Shown piece by piece: positions 43,440 through 55,469 of a stretch of DNA of 64,000 bases. The first letter of the stretch is position 1. Every line of letters starts with the position of its first letter. Source of the DNA: Tetraselmis striata (lineage: Eukaryota > Chlorophyta > Chlorodendrophyceae > Chlorodendrales > Chlorodendraceae); NCBI GenBank assembly GCA_006384855.1, contig VCJN01001147.1:310001-374000 (forward strand), given 5' to 3'. A model generated the notes under the pieces. It was given only the letters and a program-made list of their open reading frames with translations, did not search any database and had not been told where the DNA came from. The position numbers and the translations under genes were made by a program.

Positions 43440-46000
43440 AGACACCGTCCTCACGCGGCGGTCGAGCGGGGGCTAGGGGTCTCTTTTGACTCCTCCGCCA
43501 CGTACGGCAGCGACACCAATTCGGTGGTCACCGTTGTTTCTTTTTGGCGGAGCTTTTCACGACCCTGACCCCTGGCAATAGAGGCGGCTACTTTGAGCGA
43601 AGATGCAGTGGCCAACTCTTGCAGGGCGCGCACTCATCACGCTTCACCTCCCCACTCGGTTGAAGGGCGCAGGCATCCGCTGCATGGCTACCGTTCGTGA
43701 CGCCGCCTTAATCGCGGCTGCATGAATGACATCCTCCCGAGGTTCCTCACTAGGAACTCCGACACCAACACCCCCAATATAACCCTGGTTTTCTTTGGCC
43801 ATAGCGTGAGTCCGTACTTGGCCGAGGCAGCTTCAACGCAACTTCTTCCGCCTGCCGGTATGACCACTTCCTCAACGATGCTCGTGGGTCGGCCATCAGC
43901 TACGCCGCGGCGGTAGCAGTGCGCGAGGCGTGTAGCCGCCTCTATGCGGCTTTATGCTGGCCACCTCAGAGACGCGGATGCCCGCGTGGTGGAGTGCGGG
44001 AAGCGGAGGCTGCGTCGTGCTCGCAAAAGGAATCGACGGCATTTCTAGACCCTGCCAACGGCTCTCGGCTTCAAAATTATGTGTGCGCTCTCCATGTCGT
44101 CACATACATGTAGGGAACGGATCTTGTTCGGCCAGTTCGACGCGGCGTCGGGCATGCATGTGGACGGCGGTGGATATCTCCACCGCGCGGCCAGTCATGA
44201 CTCCACATCAGCTGCGGGAGGTCGCTGCCAGGTAGCATTTCTTTCTGCCTAGTCCATACATGGCCCCGATGGTTGGGAGCCCGAACAGTTTGCCCTCGAT
44301 GGAGCACAATCCTGTCATTGTTGACATATATTGCGACGCACTCATGAACCTCCCGGCACATGGAGACGCTCACTGGCGTGTACAACACGACGCTATCGCA
44401 GTCGCCTTTCGCGCTCAGCGCCGTGTTCACGACCTGGGTATCGCTTTACGCTAGGAGGTAGATGACTTGTTCCAACGCGGGCAATGCCTCTTGGCAACAC
44501 CGTACCCATGCATGGATGAACTCAAGGACCTAGTGCCGGACGTAGAGCTCTCCTCCCGGCGTTCAACCTCGTGACCGGGAGCTGTGATCCCCGGAGCTTG
44601 AAGTCCTTGCCGTTGGAGTTCAAGACTGTGCGCGCGGTACGGAGTCAAGTACAATGCGGTGCCCGGGGCCACGGCTGTAGATCGGTTTGAGCGCTCCATG
44701 TTGGGCAACATACTATGGGGGTTGGCAGTGCGGGATGCGGCGTGGCACAACACGGAGCCGGGACAGAAGGGCCCTCTTCGAGACATCATATATATGTCGG
44801 AGTACACGGGCATGGTCTTTGGCACAGTGGGCGGTGAGGTGAGCAAGGGGGTGCGCCGCATTGTGCGCGGTGTCGCATGCCTGGCCGCGGATCGGGGTGC
44901 CCTCTGATCGCGGGGCACTCGGTGCACCACCCGTGTCATGCGCAACCTCCCCCGCCGCAACCGACGTGCTTGTCCATGTCGCACGTCCCGGCATGAGCCG
45001 GGGTTGGGAGGCGGAAGTAAGCCCATAGCCGGGAGAGTGTCTGGCTACATACAAGTGAGCATGCCCGGAGCGCCAAACGCCGACATGGCTGGCTCGATGC
45101 GGTGCCCGCGGCGCGTGCGTAGCGCGGTGCTCGTACCACTCAGATATGTGATGAAGTACTAATACGCATACCCTAGCTACAGTGTGGTGTACGACAGCAA
45201 TGACAACACTGCATTGTCAACAACCCGCCGGGCTCACCAAGAGGTAGGCGCAAGAGCTTAGTCGCAAGAGATTTCCTCGGGGTCCTGAGCTTGGTGGGGG
45301 CTCGAGGGCGTGCTCGCTGCCTCAATAGACGGCGCAGCAGATTCGTCCGCCGTCCCGTTGCCGAAGCTGCACAGCGCGTCCGGGGATCACCCTCACACCC
45401 AACACGCGTGGCCGCGTGGCCCAGACACTGAACCGTGCGCGCATGATCACTCATCCTTCCCGCCTTTTTTTTTCGCCCCCGGGACAGGACTAGCACCAGT
45501 GCAACCCTTGCAGCGTCTCTGCGACGGCCGTTTAGGCAGAAATCCAGTTACGGAAAGCCCTGGGTAGGCGACGCTCCGTTATAGTCATCAAGGAAATTGC
45601 CGAAGCATTCTGCAATACTAATTAGAGGCCAGTGACGGAATTTCCAACACTGTTGGATCACCGTCCAAATAAAACACTGCCATCAAGATACCCGGCACTG
45701 CCCACGAAAGGTCCGCCCTACCCGTTTGGGCGTCGGCCCATTCGAGTAATGCGAATTGGGGCAAGCCCCAACCCGCGGAGCAAAGCATTTTGGGAGCGCG
45801 ATACATGTGCAACAAAAAAGGCAATGAGACGGAGGGCCCGACGCCATAGCTGGAAAATTTTCCCATTCCCAGTAAAATCCAGGCCTTGTGCGGGATGCGG
45901 GCCGCTTTTAAGGATTATTCGGCGGCGCTTCCTGTGTTGATCTTTCAGTACTGCTTTTAAGGGGTGGGTGGATTTGTTAACTGGCCTTTTGTAATTCATA
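43440..46000 (+). pseudogene. Family A retroelement copy 3, 5'-truncated, split by family B
   Basis: Matches the family A C-terminal protein (LHLPTRLKGAGIRCMATVRDA near 43650; RFERSMLGNILWGLAVRDAA near 44690) with many frameshifts and stops. Its 3' end (GCGGGATGCGGGCCGCTTTT and later GGCCTTTTGTAATTCATACC) is separated from the body by the family B insertion at 45466-45888. Confidence 0.75.
45466..45888 (-). mobile_element. 5'-truncated family B insertion inside family A copy 3
   Basis: The plus strand reads a T run (45467-45474), GCCCCCGGGACAGGAC and then the reverse complement of the family B 3' region, including a coding remnant on the minus strand (LDFTGNGKIFQLWRRAL near 45860, RADLSWAVPGILMA near 45690). 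A continuous family A 3' end would read CCCGCCTTGTGCGGGATGCG; the insertion sits at the GCCTT. The T run is the poly(A) tail in reverse. Confidence 0.7.
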
Positions 46001-46498
46001 CCAGGACCGGCCGGCCCAAGGTGCGGAACTGCTTCCGCAGCAGCAGACGAGCGCGGGAGACCAAGGGCGGACATCTGATCGCATGAAGTGCCGGACGATG
46101 GCATCGCGTGCCGCACGGCAAGCAGTGGCAGCACGTGGCAACCGGGTCTCACTCCACCGCTCTATCTGACCCGCTGCTGTACTGCACTATCGTCGACATA
46201 TATACGCAGCGGCAGTCGTGGCCTCGTCGACGACTTTGTCGGTCGTCGAAGAGCGTTCTTCCCGAGCGTCTGGTCAAATACGAGTACGCGCCTTATCGCC
46301 CATCAGCAGTTGCCGGCCCCCGGCTGCAGCAATATAAAGGGGTGTGGCCTGTCGGCTGAGTATTCGACTACCGTACTCGCAGAAGCGCGCACATGCCGAG
46401 CGACGGCGCTCCCCCGCCGCCACTCCCCCCAAACGCGCCCCCGTGCCCCTCTGCCCCCCTTCATCGGCAGTGACCGGCTCTCTCTGGCGACGGGGGAG
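46001..46498. other. Upstream region of the CDK7-like gene
   Basis: No ORF or element is recognised. A TATAAA at 46334-46339 lies about 160 bp before the ATG, but no promoter is claimed. Confidence 0.35.
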
Positions 46499-49400
46499 AT
46501 GGACAGCTACCACAAGGGGGCGGTCATCGGGCAGGGCGGCTCCTCCAAGGTGTACCGCGGCGTGCACAAGCAGGTGAAGTCGTCGGCGCTTCGCCCACTC
46601 ACTCGGGCACTCAAGCTTTGTGTACTCGAGCACCCTCACCCCCCCCCCCCCCTTACCGCCTTTGGTTCCCTCGACCTCTCCCCGCCGGGCACGCTCCAGC
46701 CCCCATCAGGCTCACTGAGACCGCCACCCCCTTATTTTGCCAGACGCATCAGGTGGTGGCGCTGAAGAAGATCCGGCTCGGGCATGTGGACGACGTAAGT
46801 ACGGGGGCTCACCCAGTCGCTCATGCGAGCTCCACCCCCTCAGCGCCCCCCCCCCCCCCCTTCCCTGACACGGCCCCTGGCCTCCCCACACCTCCCCCAT
46901 GGCGCGTGACTCTGAGGGTTGGGCTCATGCCGCTGCATCGGGGGTTTTCCGTTCTGCGGGCTGCAAGGCACTTCCTACTGCAGCCCAGCCCAGCCCAGCT
47001 CTGGCAGGTGCCCTCATCTCCTGAACAGGCAGGCGGCGCCGCGCAGGGCGTGAACATGAGCGCGGTGCGAGAAATCAAGGCGCTGCGGGAGGTGGCGCAT
47101 CCACAGCTCATCCGGATGCTGGACGTCTTCCCGCACAAGCAGAACATCTTCGTGGTGCGAGCGAGCATACGGCGGATCCCATATGGTGCTGCCATGCTGG
47201 GGATAGAGAGGGGGGGGGGGGGGGGGGGGCGCATGTGAGCTGCCATGGAGCTGTACCTGGATTAAGGGGCATCAATGGCCCCCAAGCTGCTTGACTGCTT
47301 TATTCCTCCTCCAGTGCATGCCAAAAGAGGGGGGGGGGGGGGGGGGGGGGTGCCATCAGGCTGCCTGTAGTTAGCCGTGCCATGCTGGGGAATGGGCGGA
47401 GGCTCAGCTGGGCTGGGCGGGTGCCTGCAGGTGTACGAGTACATGGAGTCCAACCTGGAGGCGATGCTGCACAGCCATCGCAGGGCGCCGTGCGTGCCTA
47501 TTACCCCCCCCCCCCCCCCCCCATCTGCTTTTCACTACCCCCATTGAAAGCCTCCATTTCACCTGAGCGCGCCATCCTGGCCTGCGGCAGCGCGCCGGCC
47601 CGCCCAAGCTCTTAGCCCAAGCTATACCCCACCCCCCTCCACGCAGGCTGACGGAGGCTGTTGTGAAAGCTTACCTGAAGGCGGTGCTCGAGCCGCTGGC
47701 GCTGTGCCATGGCGCGGAGCCCGCGCTGCTGCACCGCGATATCAAGCCGAACAACCTGCTAGTCGCGGCGGACGGTACCCCCCTGGCGCTGTCCCCCCCC
47801 CCCCCCCCCCCTTATATCCTCCCCCCCCCCCCCCCCCCCCCCTTGCGCTGCTTCTGAGTGTGTCACCCTCACGTGCGGACAGGGAGCCTCCGCCTGACCG
47901 ACTTTGGGCTGTCGCGGGTGGTGCCGGCGGCGTCGGCGTCGCCCAAGACGGTGCAGATTGGGCACCTGTGGTACCGCGCGCCGGAGGTGCTGCTGGGGGA
48001 CGCGCACTACGGCCCGGGCGTCGACGTCTGGGCACTCGGCTGCGTGTTTGCGGGTGCGCTGCAACCCCCCCCCCCCCCCCCCCCCTTCACCCCATCCACC
48101 CTCCGCGGCGCCATGGCCGGGTCCTTCTGGGTGGGGGGGGGGGGGGGGGGAGCTGATGGGGCATGGCACGCCCGCAGAGCTCATGCTGGGGCGGCCGCTG
48201 TTCCGCGGGCGCAGCGACCTGGACCAGCTCACCCAGGTCTTCCAGCAGCTGGGGCCCCCGCCCGCCGCGGCGCTGCAGGTCCTCACCGGCCATGTCACCC
48301 CTCCCCTCCCCACCGCTTTCCGCCATGGCGGCACATGTACGCGAAGTGATCATTGGGTGCTGCATGTCGTAATTGGGCGTGAGGAACAGTTGTGCCCTGC
48401 AGGGCCTGCGCCTCAGCGACTGCCTCGTGATGTTCCAAGGCGCCGCGGGGGTGCCGCTGCCGGAGACGTTTTCTGGCGCAGCGGGCGCGACGGCGGAGGC
48501 GCTGGCGCTGCTGGGCGCCATGCTGGCGGTGGACCCCGCGCAGCGCATCTCCGCCGCCGCCGCGCTCGCGCACCCCTTCTTCCGCACCGGGCAGCCGCCG
48601 GCGGGCGAGGCGCAGCTGCCCAAGCCCTGCAGCTGGTGCCTCCCCCCACCCCAAATCCCTCCTGGACTCGGCAGCAGAGACTGGATATGTTGGCGACGGT
48701 GTGATACTCGGTGGATATGTGACGCCGTTGTGCAGTGAGCACCAACCCGGTGTCTGACTCATATCAAGTTCTTGATAGCCATCAGACCATGTATGTAAAC
48801 CTATGCATGTATGTATGTATATATTACCGGGTAAGCATAAGCATACATAGACACATATAAGCATATATACAAATATGCATAACTACAAATATGTAAATAT
48901 AACTATATATACATACGTACATATATATATATATATATATATGTATAAGTACATATATGTATATGTACTATATGTATGTATGTATATATAGTTATATTTA
49001 TATATTTGTTGGTATATTTTATATTTGTAGTTATGCATACTTGTATATATGCTTATATGTACACGTCTGTGTGTGTGTGTTGGGGTGGGTGGGGAAGGGG
49101 GGGGGGGGGGGGGGGCTATAGGATATGAGCCATGGCGTGCGACGCTTCCTGCGTGCCCCTGTCAGTGCGTCTCTGGCAGTGCAAGCATTCTAATTTCGGA
49201 TCATCTGCTGAAGTTTGAGCTTGCGACTCTGCTGTTTGGTTATGGTGATGGTGATATGTGAATGTTGTCTCGGCCAGCTGCCATGCCCTCAGCCCCCCCC
49301 CCCCCCCCTCTCCCTTCCCGGCCGCCTTGCGCACTGCAATGAGAGGAGCTTATGTTATCGGTTTGATCGCAGGGCGCCGCCCGCAGAGGGGACAGCGGCC

Positions 49401-50269
49401 AATCAAGGGCATGGCGAGCCGGGTCGCCGCACGGTGCTGTTCAAGGCAACCATGGGCTTCAGGACGCCGTCGGCAGGTCCCCCCCTCCTTTCCCCCTTGC
49501 CCAACAGCCTCTGTGTTGTCTCGTTATGTCCCATCCTTACCCGGGATGCCCGGTAGACGCCACTTCTGAGGGCGTGGCACGCATCCCGCGCCCGGCCCGT
49601 TGATCCCTCAGCTCCCCCGAATGAGCAGCCGACGGGCGCCACGACCACCGGAGGCAGCGTAAATGGGGAGGGCCGTCCGCCCGAGGTGTGTGCCTGGCTG
49701 AATGGCGTAGTCTCCAGCAGGCGCGCTAGTCGCTGGCTCGATATGTTTATGTCTGTGGATAGGATATACTGTACTCGTATTGCCGTTCGAAGCCCTACTC
49801 GTACAACGGCGTGAGCTACGGGCACGGCTGGTGATGGCAGGCGACCCCGGCGTCGGAGCAGCCACCGGTGACGCTCTCCCGGCTGCGCTTCTCGACGGGC
49901 AAGAAGGAGTCGCCGCCGAGGGCGCCGCCTAGTGCGGGCACGCCCGGACCGGGCGCCGACGGCGGCGGCGGCAGCGACGGCAGGTCGCCGGTTCGAGCCG
50001 GCACAGTGACGCCCACCGGCGAGGATGCCCGCGTGGTGTCTAATCTCTTCGTCGGCGACACCAGCGGCCCCCGCAGCCCGCGTGGCTTCCCGCACCCGCA
50101 GCTGATGGCGCTGCTCGACGGCGACCTCGAGGACGCCGAGGTGGTGCCCACCGGGCTCACGCCGCCGCCGCTGCCGGACGACTCCCACGGCGGGACGTCC
50201 TCGGCGCGGAAAAGAAAGATCGGCGAGCTTGGCGGCGACGACGACGGCGCCGCGCGAAGTTTGTTTTGA
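46499..50269 (+). CDS. CDK7: Cyclin-dependent kinase, CDK7/CDKD type
   Basis: CDK7 is the CDK-activating kinase and, in TFIIH, phosphorylates the RNA polymerase II C-terminal domain. Eleven exons: 46499-46573, 46744-46794, 47029-47154, 47431-47489, 47647-47774, 47883-48053, 48178-48278, 48403-48635, 49373-49476, 49612-49685, 49841-50269; 1551 nt, 516 aa, stop TGA; phases close throughout. Motifs: Gly loop [11 protein letters not shown], catalytic Lys in [26 protein letters not shown] as in [59 protein letters not shown], and [11 protein letters not shown] with LPKP as in CDK7. The T-loop is shorter and divergent ([20 protein letters not shown]). The C-terminal tail ([10 protein letters not shown]) resembles the basic CDK7 tail but is longer. 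The exon 3 acceptor could alternatively lie 18 nt downstream. Confidence 0.88.
48845..49066. repeat. AT-rich ~220-bp foldback in CDK7 intron 8
   Basis: The left arm (ACATATAAGCATATATACAA, GCATAACTACAAATAT, ATATAACTATATATACATAC) is the near reverse complement of the right arm (GTATGTATATATAGTTATAT, ATATTTGTAGTTATGCAT, TTGTATATATGCTTATATGT), with an (AT)n centre at about 48923-48942. Predicted to fold as one long hairpin in the pre-mRNA. Confidence 0.85.
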
Positions 50270-50935
50270 GCGCGCCGCCTACTAGGTTCTGCCTCTCCAG
50301 CAGTGAGCAAGCGAGGGGCAGCAGTCCGGCATTCTGTCGTATTTAAGCGCGTAGCCCTCTCCCAACGCAGAGGTCGTCGAGCGTCTTCCGAAAGTGGGGG
50401 ATAAGTTGATGACCGGCCACGAGCTGGTTTATGTGTCGTGCTGTAAAAGTCGGTCTCCCCCATCACACCTGCGCGCTGGCAAGCGCGCGAAGGGAAGTCG
50501 CTCGGAGCGCTTCGCCCGACTCGCGAATTCGCGATCGCGAGATCGTAGTAGGTCGCTCTTACAAACAAGCAGGAGAAATCGTCTTTTTACGAATAGAATC
50601 ACGCCTCGCTGGCGGTGGCGACTACGCATACGGTAGGGGCTCTCGGGCGGTGGCACGCGTGCGGTGATACTAGCTGCGCCGGAAAACAAAACTGTGACGC
50701 GACTGCGACTGCGGGGTTTTCTTGTCTTGGGATTTTCGCCTGTATCATCCGCCCCGTCGCGCGGATCCCAGGGCGCCGCTTCCCGCACGGGAGGGCGGGC
50801 AAGCTGACCAGTTTGAGGCACATCACTCGAATGGCTCCTGGTGCGGGTTAGGCTTTTATGCCCTTTGCCTGCTTGTAGGAGACCATTACGTGGTTGAACA
50901 TCCGTGGGCCGACGCTGCGATTGTGGATGGCGAGG

Positions 50936-51379
50936 TTAGGTGTTGGCAGCAGGTTCGGGGGGGCGGGGGGGGGGGGGGGGGCAGCACAGCAGACCGTCAG
51001 CACTGTGCGGCCGCAGCAATCGGTCCCACAGCTTGGCTGCAGCCACGCAGCTGACGGGGCACACCGACCTGGAAATCATGGAGTTGCGCAGCCAGCTGGG
51101 CATCCAGCCCATGAACGCCTCCTGCAGCATGACGACGGTGGACCGGTCCGGGTCGTCGGGGTGCGGTCGAGCCAGGATGGTGCGGACCTGGAGAGGGGGG
51201 GGGGGGGGGGGGGGTGCAGCGGCGGATGCTGGCCTCAGTACGCGAAATGACAACCCATGGGCTTGTCGCGTCACTACACACACACACACACACACACATA
51301 CACCGGAGGGTCTGAAGCAGCAATATACTCCGACTTCAAAGCGCAGTTTAAGTATATCAAAGCACACACACCCACAAAC

Positions 51380-51426
<47 letters not shown>

Positions 51427-52831
51427 TTGATGTCCTTGAACTTGTCCTTTGATGTCCTTGAACTGCGCTTTGAGGTCGCAGTATATTGCTGCTTCAGACC
51501 CTCCGCAGAGAGAAAAACTATGCATATCCATCAAAATGAGTCATAAATACAGAATGGAATCTCCGACTTGATGGCTCAATAACATTCAGTCTTTTTGTGA
51601 CACGAGAACAAATCATGCTGCTACAAGATGTATAACATGATACTTCAGGTATATATACACAGGTGCCAACGCACCAAGAAGGGTCCTATTGGGCTTGCAT
51701 GCAACGTATCAGAACATTCGCTTGAGTTCCGTGATAGTTTCGCCTATGTCTGACCTCTGGCAGGCAGGGTAGGTTCTTATCCGCAGTGCTCTTCTTACCT
51801 CGTCGGCACACACACACATAGATAGATACACATCTATAGGTTTTCCTCCCCATCCCCGGGACCCATATATGTAAATGTGAAATACGTATACATGTAACTA
51901 TGTATACATATATAATAAAAATATATGCCTAGTACCTGATCACCTATATGTATACTACCGCTGCTGCTATATATGCTGAGTTTGACGTTTAACACATATG
52001 TGTGCCCATCTCTGTCTCATTGGGGAGGGGAGGAGGGGGATCCCATGCCACAGTACAACTCGCCTTAAATATCTTGGTCGCCTTCACCTGCTCCGTGTCA
52101 ATGTCCCAGCCAAGCTGCCCCAAGCACGTGCATCCCTACGTGAGCAGGCAGCAGCAGTGAGCCGCTGGGCCAGGAACATGCACGCGCTGTGTGGCATGTG
52201 GCGGTGGCAGACTTGTATGCGCTCTCTGTAGGTCCGGGGGGGGGGGGGGGGGGGGGGGCTGACCTCCTCGGGGAAGTCCGGCCGGCTGATGACGCGCACG
52301 TCAAAGTGGCTCGGCATTCCTGACACCATCCTGGCGAGGCAAAGAGACACATTCATTGGCAGATAGGCTACATTTACAAGAGCACACAGACCAAACGGGG
52401 CGGGGGGGGGGGGGGGGGGGGCATGAGGATGGCATCTGCGCCGGCAACACACCCCATAAAGCGCTCCATCGACGTGTGTACTCGCGCCACACGGTCCGAG
52501 GGGCTGTACTCCTGCACGTCACACCCGCCCGAGGCATATTGGCGGGCATATCAACATGGGCGCCGCGACTCAGGCAGGCCGTGGTGGCACGCAGGCAGCG
52601 GCGCAAGCGGGGGCGCACCTTGAGGATCTCGCAGCTCTTCATGATGGGAAACCACTCGGCGGCCGCGGGGTTGTCAAGCCGGAAGGCGTCCATGACTTGC
52701 TCGGGCTTGAGGTCCATCACAGCGGTGAAGCGGGAGTACTGCTTGTCCGCAATCTGGTGCGGCAGGCCGGCAACAACGTGTGTTAGATGGCATCCGGCGC
52801 GAATCTGTACACCCTCCATATATATGCGTGT

Positions 52832-52877
<46 letters not shown>

Positions 52878-55328
52878 AAAACATACATACATGTACATAT
52901 ACATATGTACATATATATGTAGCTTTCATGATGGTCTATTGACAATGGGCTGGCATCTGCAAGTATGTATGGTTATATACTTGCAGGGGGCCGGCCCGCT
53001 CCCCGGGGGGGGGGGGGGGGGGGGGGGGGGGTTCCTTGTCAACCAATCAACTAATCAACCAGCGGCACGCGCTCGCCTCCCCAGATTTGCCTCCCCAACG
53101 ACGAGACCACCAGCACCACGGGAGGACATATGCACTCCCAGCTCCTTTACGGAAGAGCTGACCGCCACAGAGGCCCTGCCTTGGGGTACGGCCTGACGCT
53201 AGGGTACCGATATCCACACGGGACGCTCACCTGCGTCGCGTCTCCAACATGGCACCGCATCGTGCACAGCCACTTGCGCCTTCAACGTGTCATCCCGCAC
53301 GTATTTGCTTGTTCTCTGATATTGCTCTCACGTAGTATCATAAAGTGACCCACAAACAATCCGGCCGCATTACAGATCCACAGGTTTACGCGGCCGCACA
53401 TCTAGGTTTCGAGCATTTTCTGCACCCCAGTGCGCACAGACAGGTACAGACAGGCAGCCTGACAGACTGACAGACTGACTGACTGACTGACTGACTGACT
53501 GACTGACTGACGCTGCGTTTACTATAATGGAGTGGCGATTATGAATTATGGAATTAATGAAGTTCCAAGGGGAAAGGTGCTCTGTCCGACAAGCTGTCAC
53601 AGGCTGAGGGGTGGTGGTCTGCCGGCCGAAGGATATGACAGAGCTCCAAGGACTGTGTATGCACATAAACAAATACAAATATGTATATATGTATGTATTT
53701 AGTTATGTTTGTAAGTATGTATGTATGTGAGCATGGGTACAGATGCAGGGCAGAGTGCATGCACAATGCACATCAAACATCATCAGGGATCCCCGTGCGT
53801 GCATTCCTACGCCTCCAGGGATCCCCCACCTTCTTGTCCTCTATGCGGAACCAGCTCTTCTCTGAGACCGTCTTCCAGCCGCCGCTGTCGTCGCCGTGTT
53901 GCTTCATCTCCTCAAACATAAAGTCGTACTCCGCGATGCCAAAGCCGGTGACGCCTTTGCTGCCAGTCATGTCCTCGTCTGCCAGGGAGCCCTCTCGCTT
54001 GGACGTGAGCATCATGTCCTTGAAGAACTGAGGTGGGGGTGTGTGTTGGCGGGGGGGGGTGGGGGGGGGGGGGGGGGGCATTGCTTTTTGTCATTACCCC
54101 CCCCCCCCCCCCCCCCCCCCAGCCTGTGCGCCCTCCCTCTTATCCTCCGGAGCAATGCTGGACAAGTCACGCATGCAGGGATTGCATCGCACCTCAAAGT
54201 CCGACACGGCATGCAGCACATCAATCGATTCGCTCACGTTGCGGTCGATGTCGACGGCATTGTCCTGCAGGCTCGCGCGCAATGCTCTCGGTCAGCGATG
54301 CCGTTTGCTGGCATGCCCCACCCAGGTCAGCTCTTCCAGACGCTTCCAATGGTATTTTATATACATTAGTGCCTACCGCGCTCATGATGGTCGACATGCC
54401 GGTCATGACTGCCTCAATCTCGCTGTCTGAGAGGTTGGAGGACAGCAAGTCCTCCACCTGCTCCTGGTACCTGAGGCAAGGCGACACCACCCCAGCGCGC
54501 CCGAATCAGATGTCAAAGCGCTGCGGTCCTCGCTTCTGTCCGCGCCCACAGCGTGATGTGCAGCCAAACAACTGCAGCCCACTCGCGTCCGACGTGCCCC
54601 ACACCCCGCGCAGGCGGCCTCACTTGGCGTGGATGTCCGTGTACTCCAGCTTGTTCTCATCCGTGAACTCAAATATCCCGTTGTGCTCGCTCACGAAGGC
54701 CTTGGTCGCGGCCTGGAACTCCTCCCCGCGCACCTGGGAGCGCCCAGGAATGCGAAACAACGTCAGAGCAAATTAGTTTGTCAGAGTGATCGCGTCTCTT
54801 GCGCACACGCCGGTCGACGCGAACTCTCGCACTGCGGCCGACACCTGCCCGGGTTCCCAGTCGTAGCATATGATCGCCCTGTCCCACAATATGTATCTCC
54901 CCACCAGGATGGCGAGTTCCTGCGCACAGTTAGGGACTATCGACTAGTCGCTATGCCTGTGTCGTGAGCTCCGCCGGAAGCTTGCCGGAAGCTTGCCTGC
55001 TGCCGGCGCGAGCCTGGTATGGGAGTGGATGAGTGCCACGGGGCGGGACTTGCCGCTCTCAGGAGATATGCTGCTGGACTGATGATATGCTACTTGACCG
55101 GAAAAATCAGCTGAATGGCGCTGTCTCGTGGACGCCGGGGACTCGGGTGTAACGTGCGCGAGCGCCATATGGTGGCATTGGGTTGCGTCGCCCCGCCTGC
55201 CGCCGTCGTTTTCCCGCGCCTCGCCGGCGATGGAACTACTCGCACTATTCGCGGGGCGCAGAATGGCGAGAACGTACCACTGTGTCGAGCTTCAACAAAG
55301 CATCCCGCACCTCTTCCGCGGATGCCAT
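50936..55328 (-). CDS. BART-domain plus START-domain protein
   Basis: Exons (minus): 55278-55328 (start MASAEEVRDALL), an uncertain exon near 54845-54919, 54624-54733, 54377-54470, 54193-54264, 53830-54027, 52619-52753, 52453-52511, 52264-52330, then 51187 to a stop near 50936. Phases agree from 54733 down. The N-terminus is a BART domain as in ARL2BP and CFAP36 (IFEFTDENKLEYTDIH, then YQEQVEDLLSSNL and LHAVSDFEFFKDMM). The C-terminus is a START lipid-binding domain (FTAVMDLKPEQVMDAF, EWFPIMKSCEILKEYSPSDR, FDVRVISRPDFPEE, GWMPSWLRNSMI). BART domains bind ARL2/ARL3-type GTPases, so an ARL-regulated lipid carrier, possibly ciliary, is inferred. The 3' end is uncertain because the last frame crosses a poly-C run. 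Confidence 0.75.
51305..51504. repeat. ~200-bp foldback with dinucleotide-repeat centre, BART-START intron
   Basis: GGAGGGTCTGAAGCAGCAAT near 51305 pairs with ATTGCTGCTTCAGACCCTCC ending at 51504; CAAAGCGCAGTT pairs with AACTGCGCTTTG, and the (CA) stretch with the (TG)n at 51384-51424. The right arm contains a small duplication of TTTGATGTCCTTGAAC. An (AC)n microsatellite (51274-51298) lies just outside. Confidence 0.85.
52833..52873. repeat. (AT)n/(GT)n compound microsatellite
   Basis: ATATATATATAT followed by about 14 GT units, within the BART-START intron between the exons at 52753 and 53830. Confidence 0.95.
53457..53511. repeat. (GACT)n tetranucleotide microsatellite
   Basis: About a dozen GACT/GACA units, nine consecutive and perfect, in a BART-START intron. 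Confidence 0.95.
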
Positions 55329-55469
55329 GCTGACGTCGTGGTCTGACGGGTCTGAAAACTTGTCGGTCGCGGCGCCTTTGCGGACAGGTCACGGGGCTCG
55401 CTGTTTTGCTGCCCTCTGCCGTTTTGGCTTGCCGAGTTGTCCAACTGGCATGCGCCCAGCACTACTGGT

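Noticed and set aside
48636..48738. End of the CDK7 gene at the TGA at 48736-48738
   Set aside because: Using the donor at 48636, three further exons join in phase and end in a basic tail like that of CDK7.
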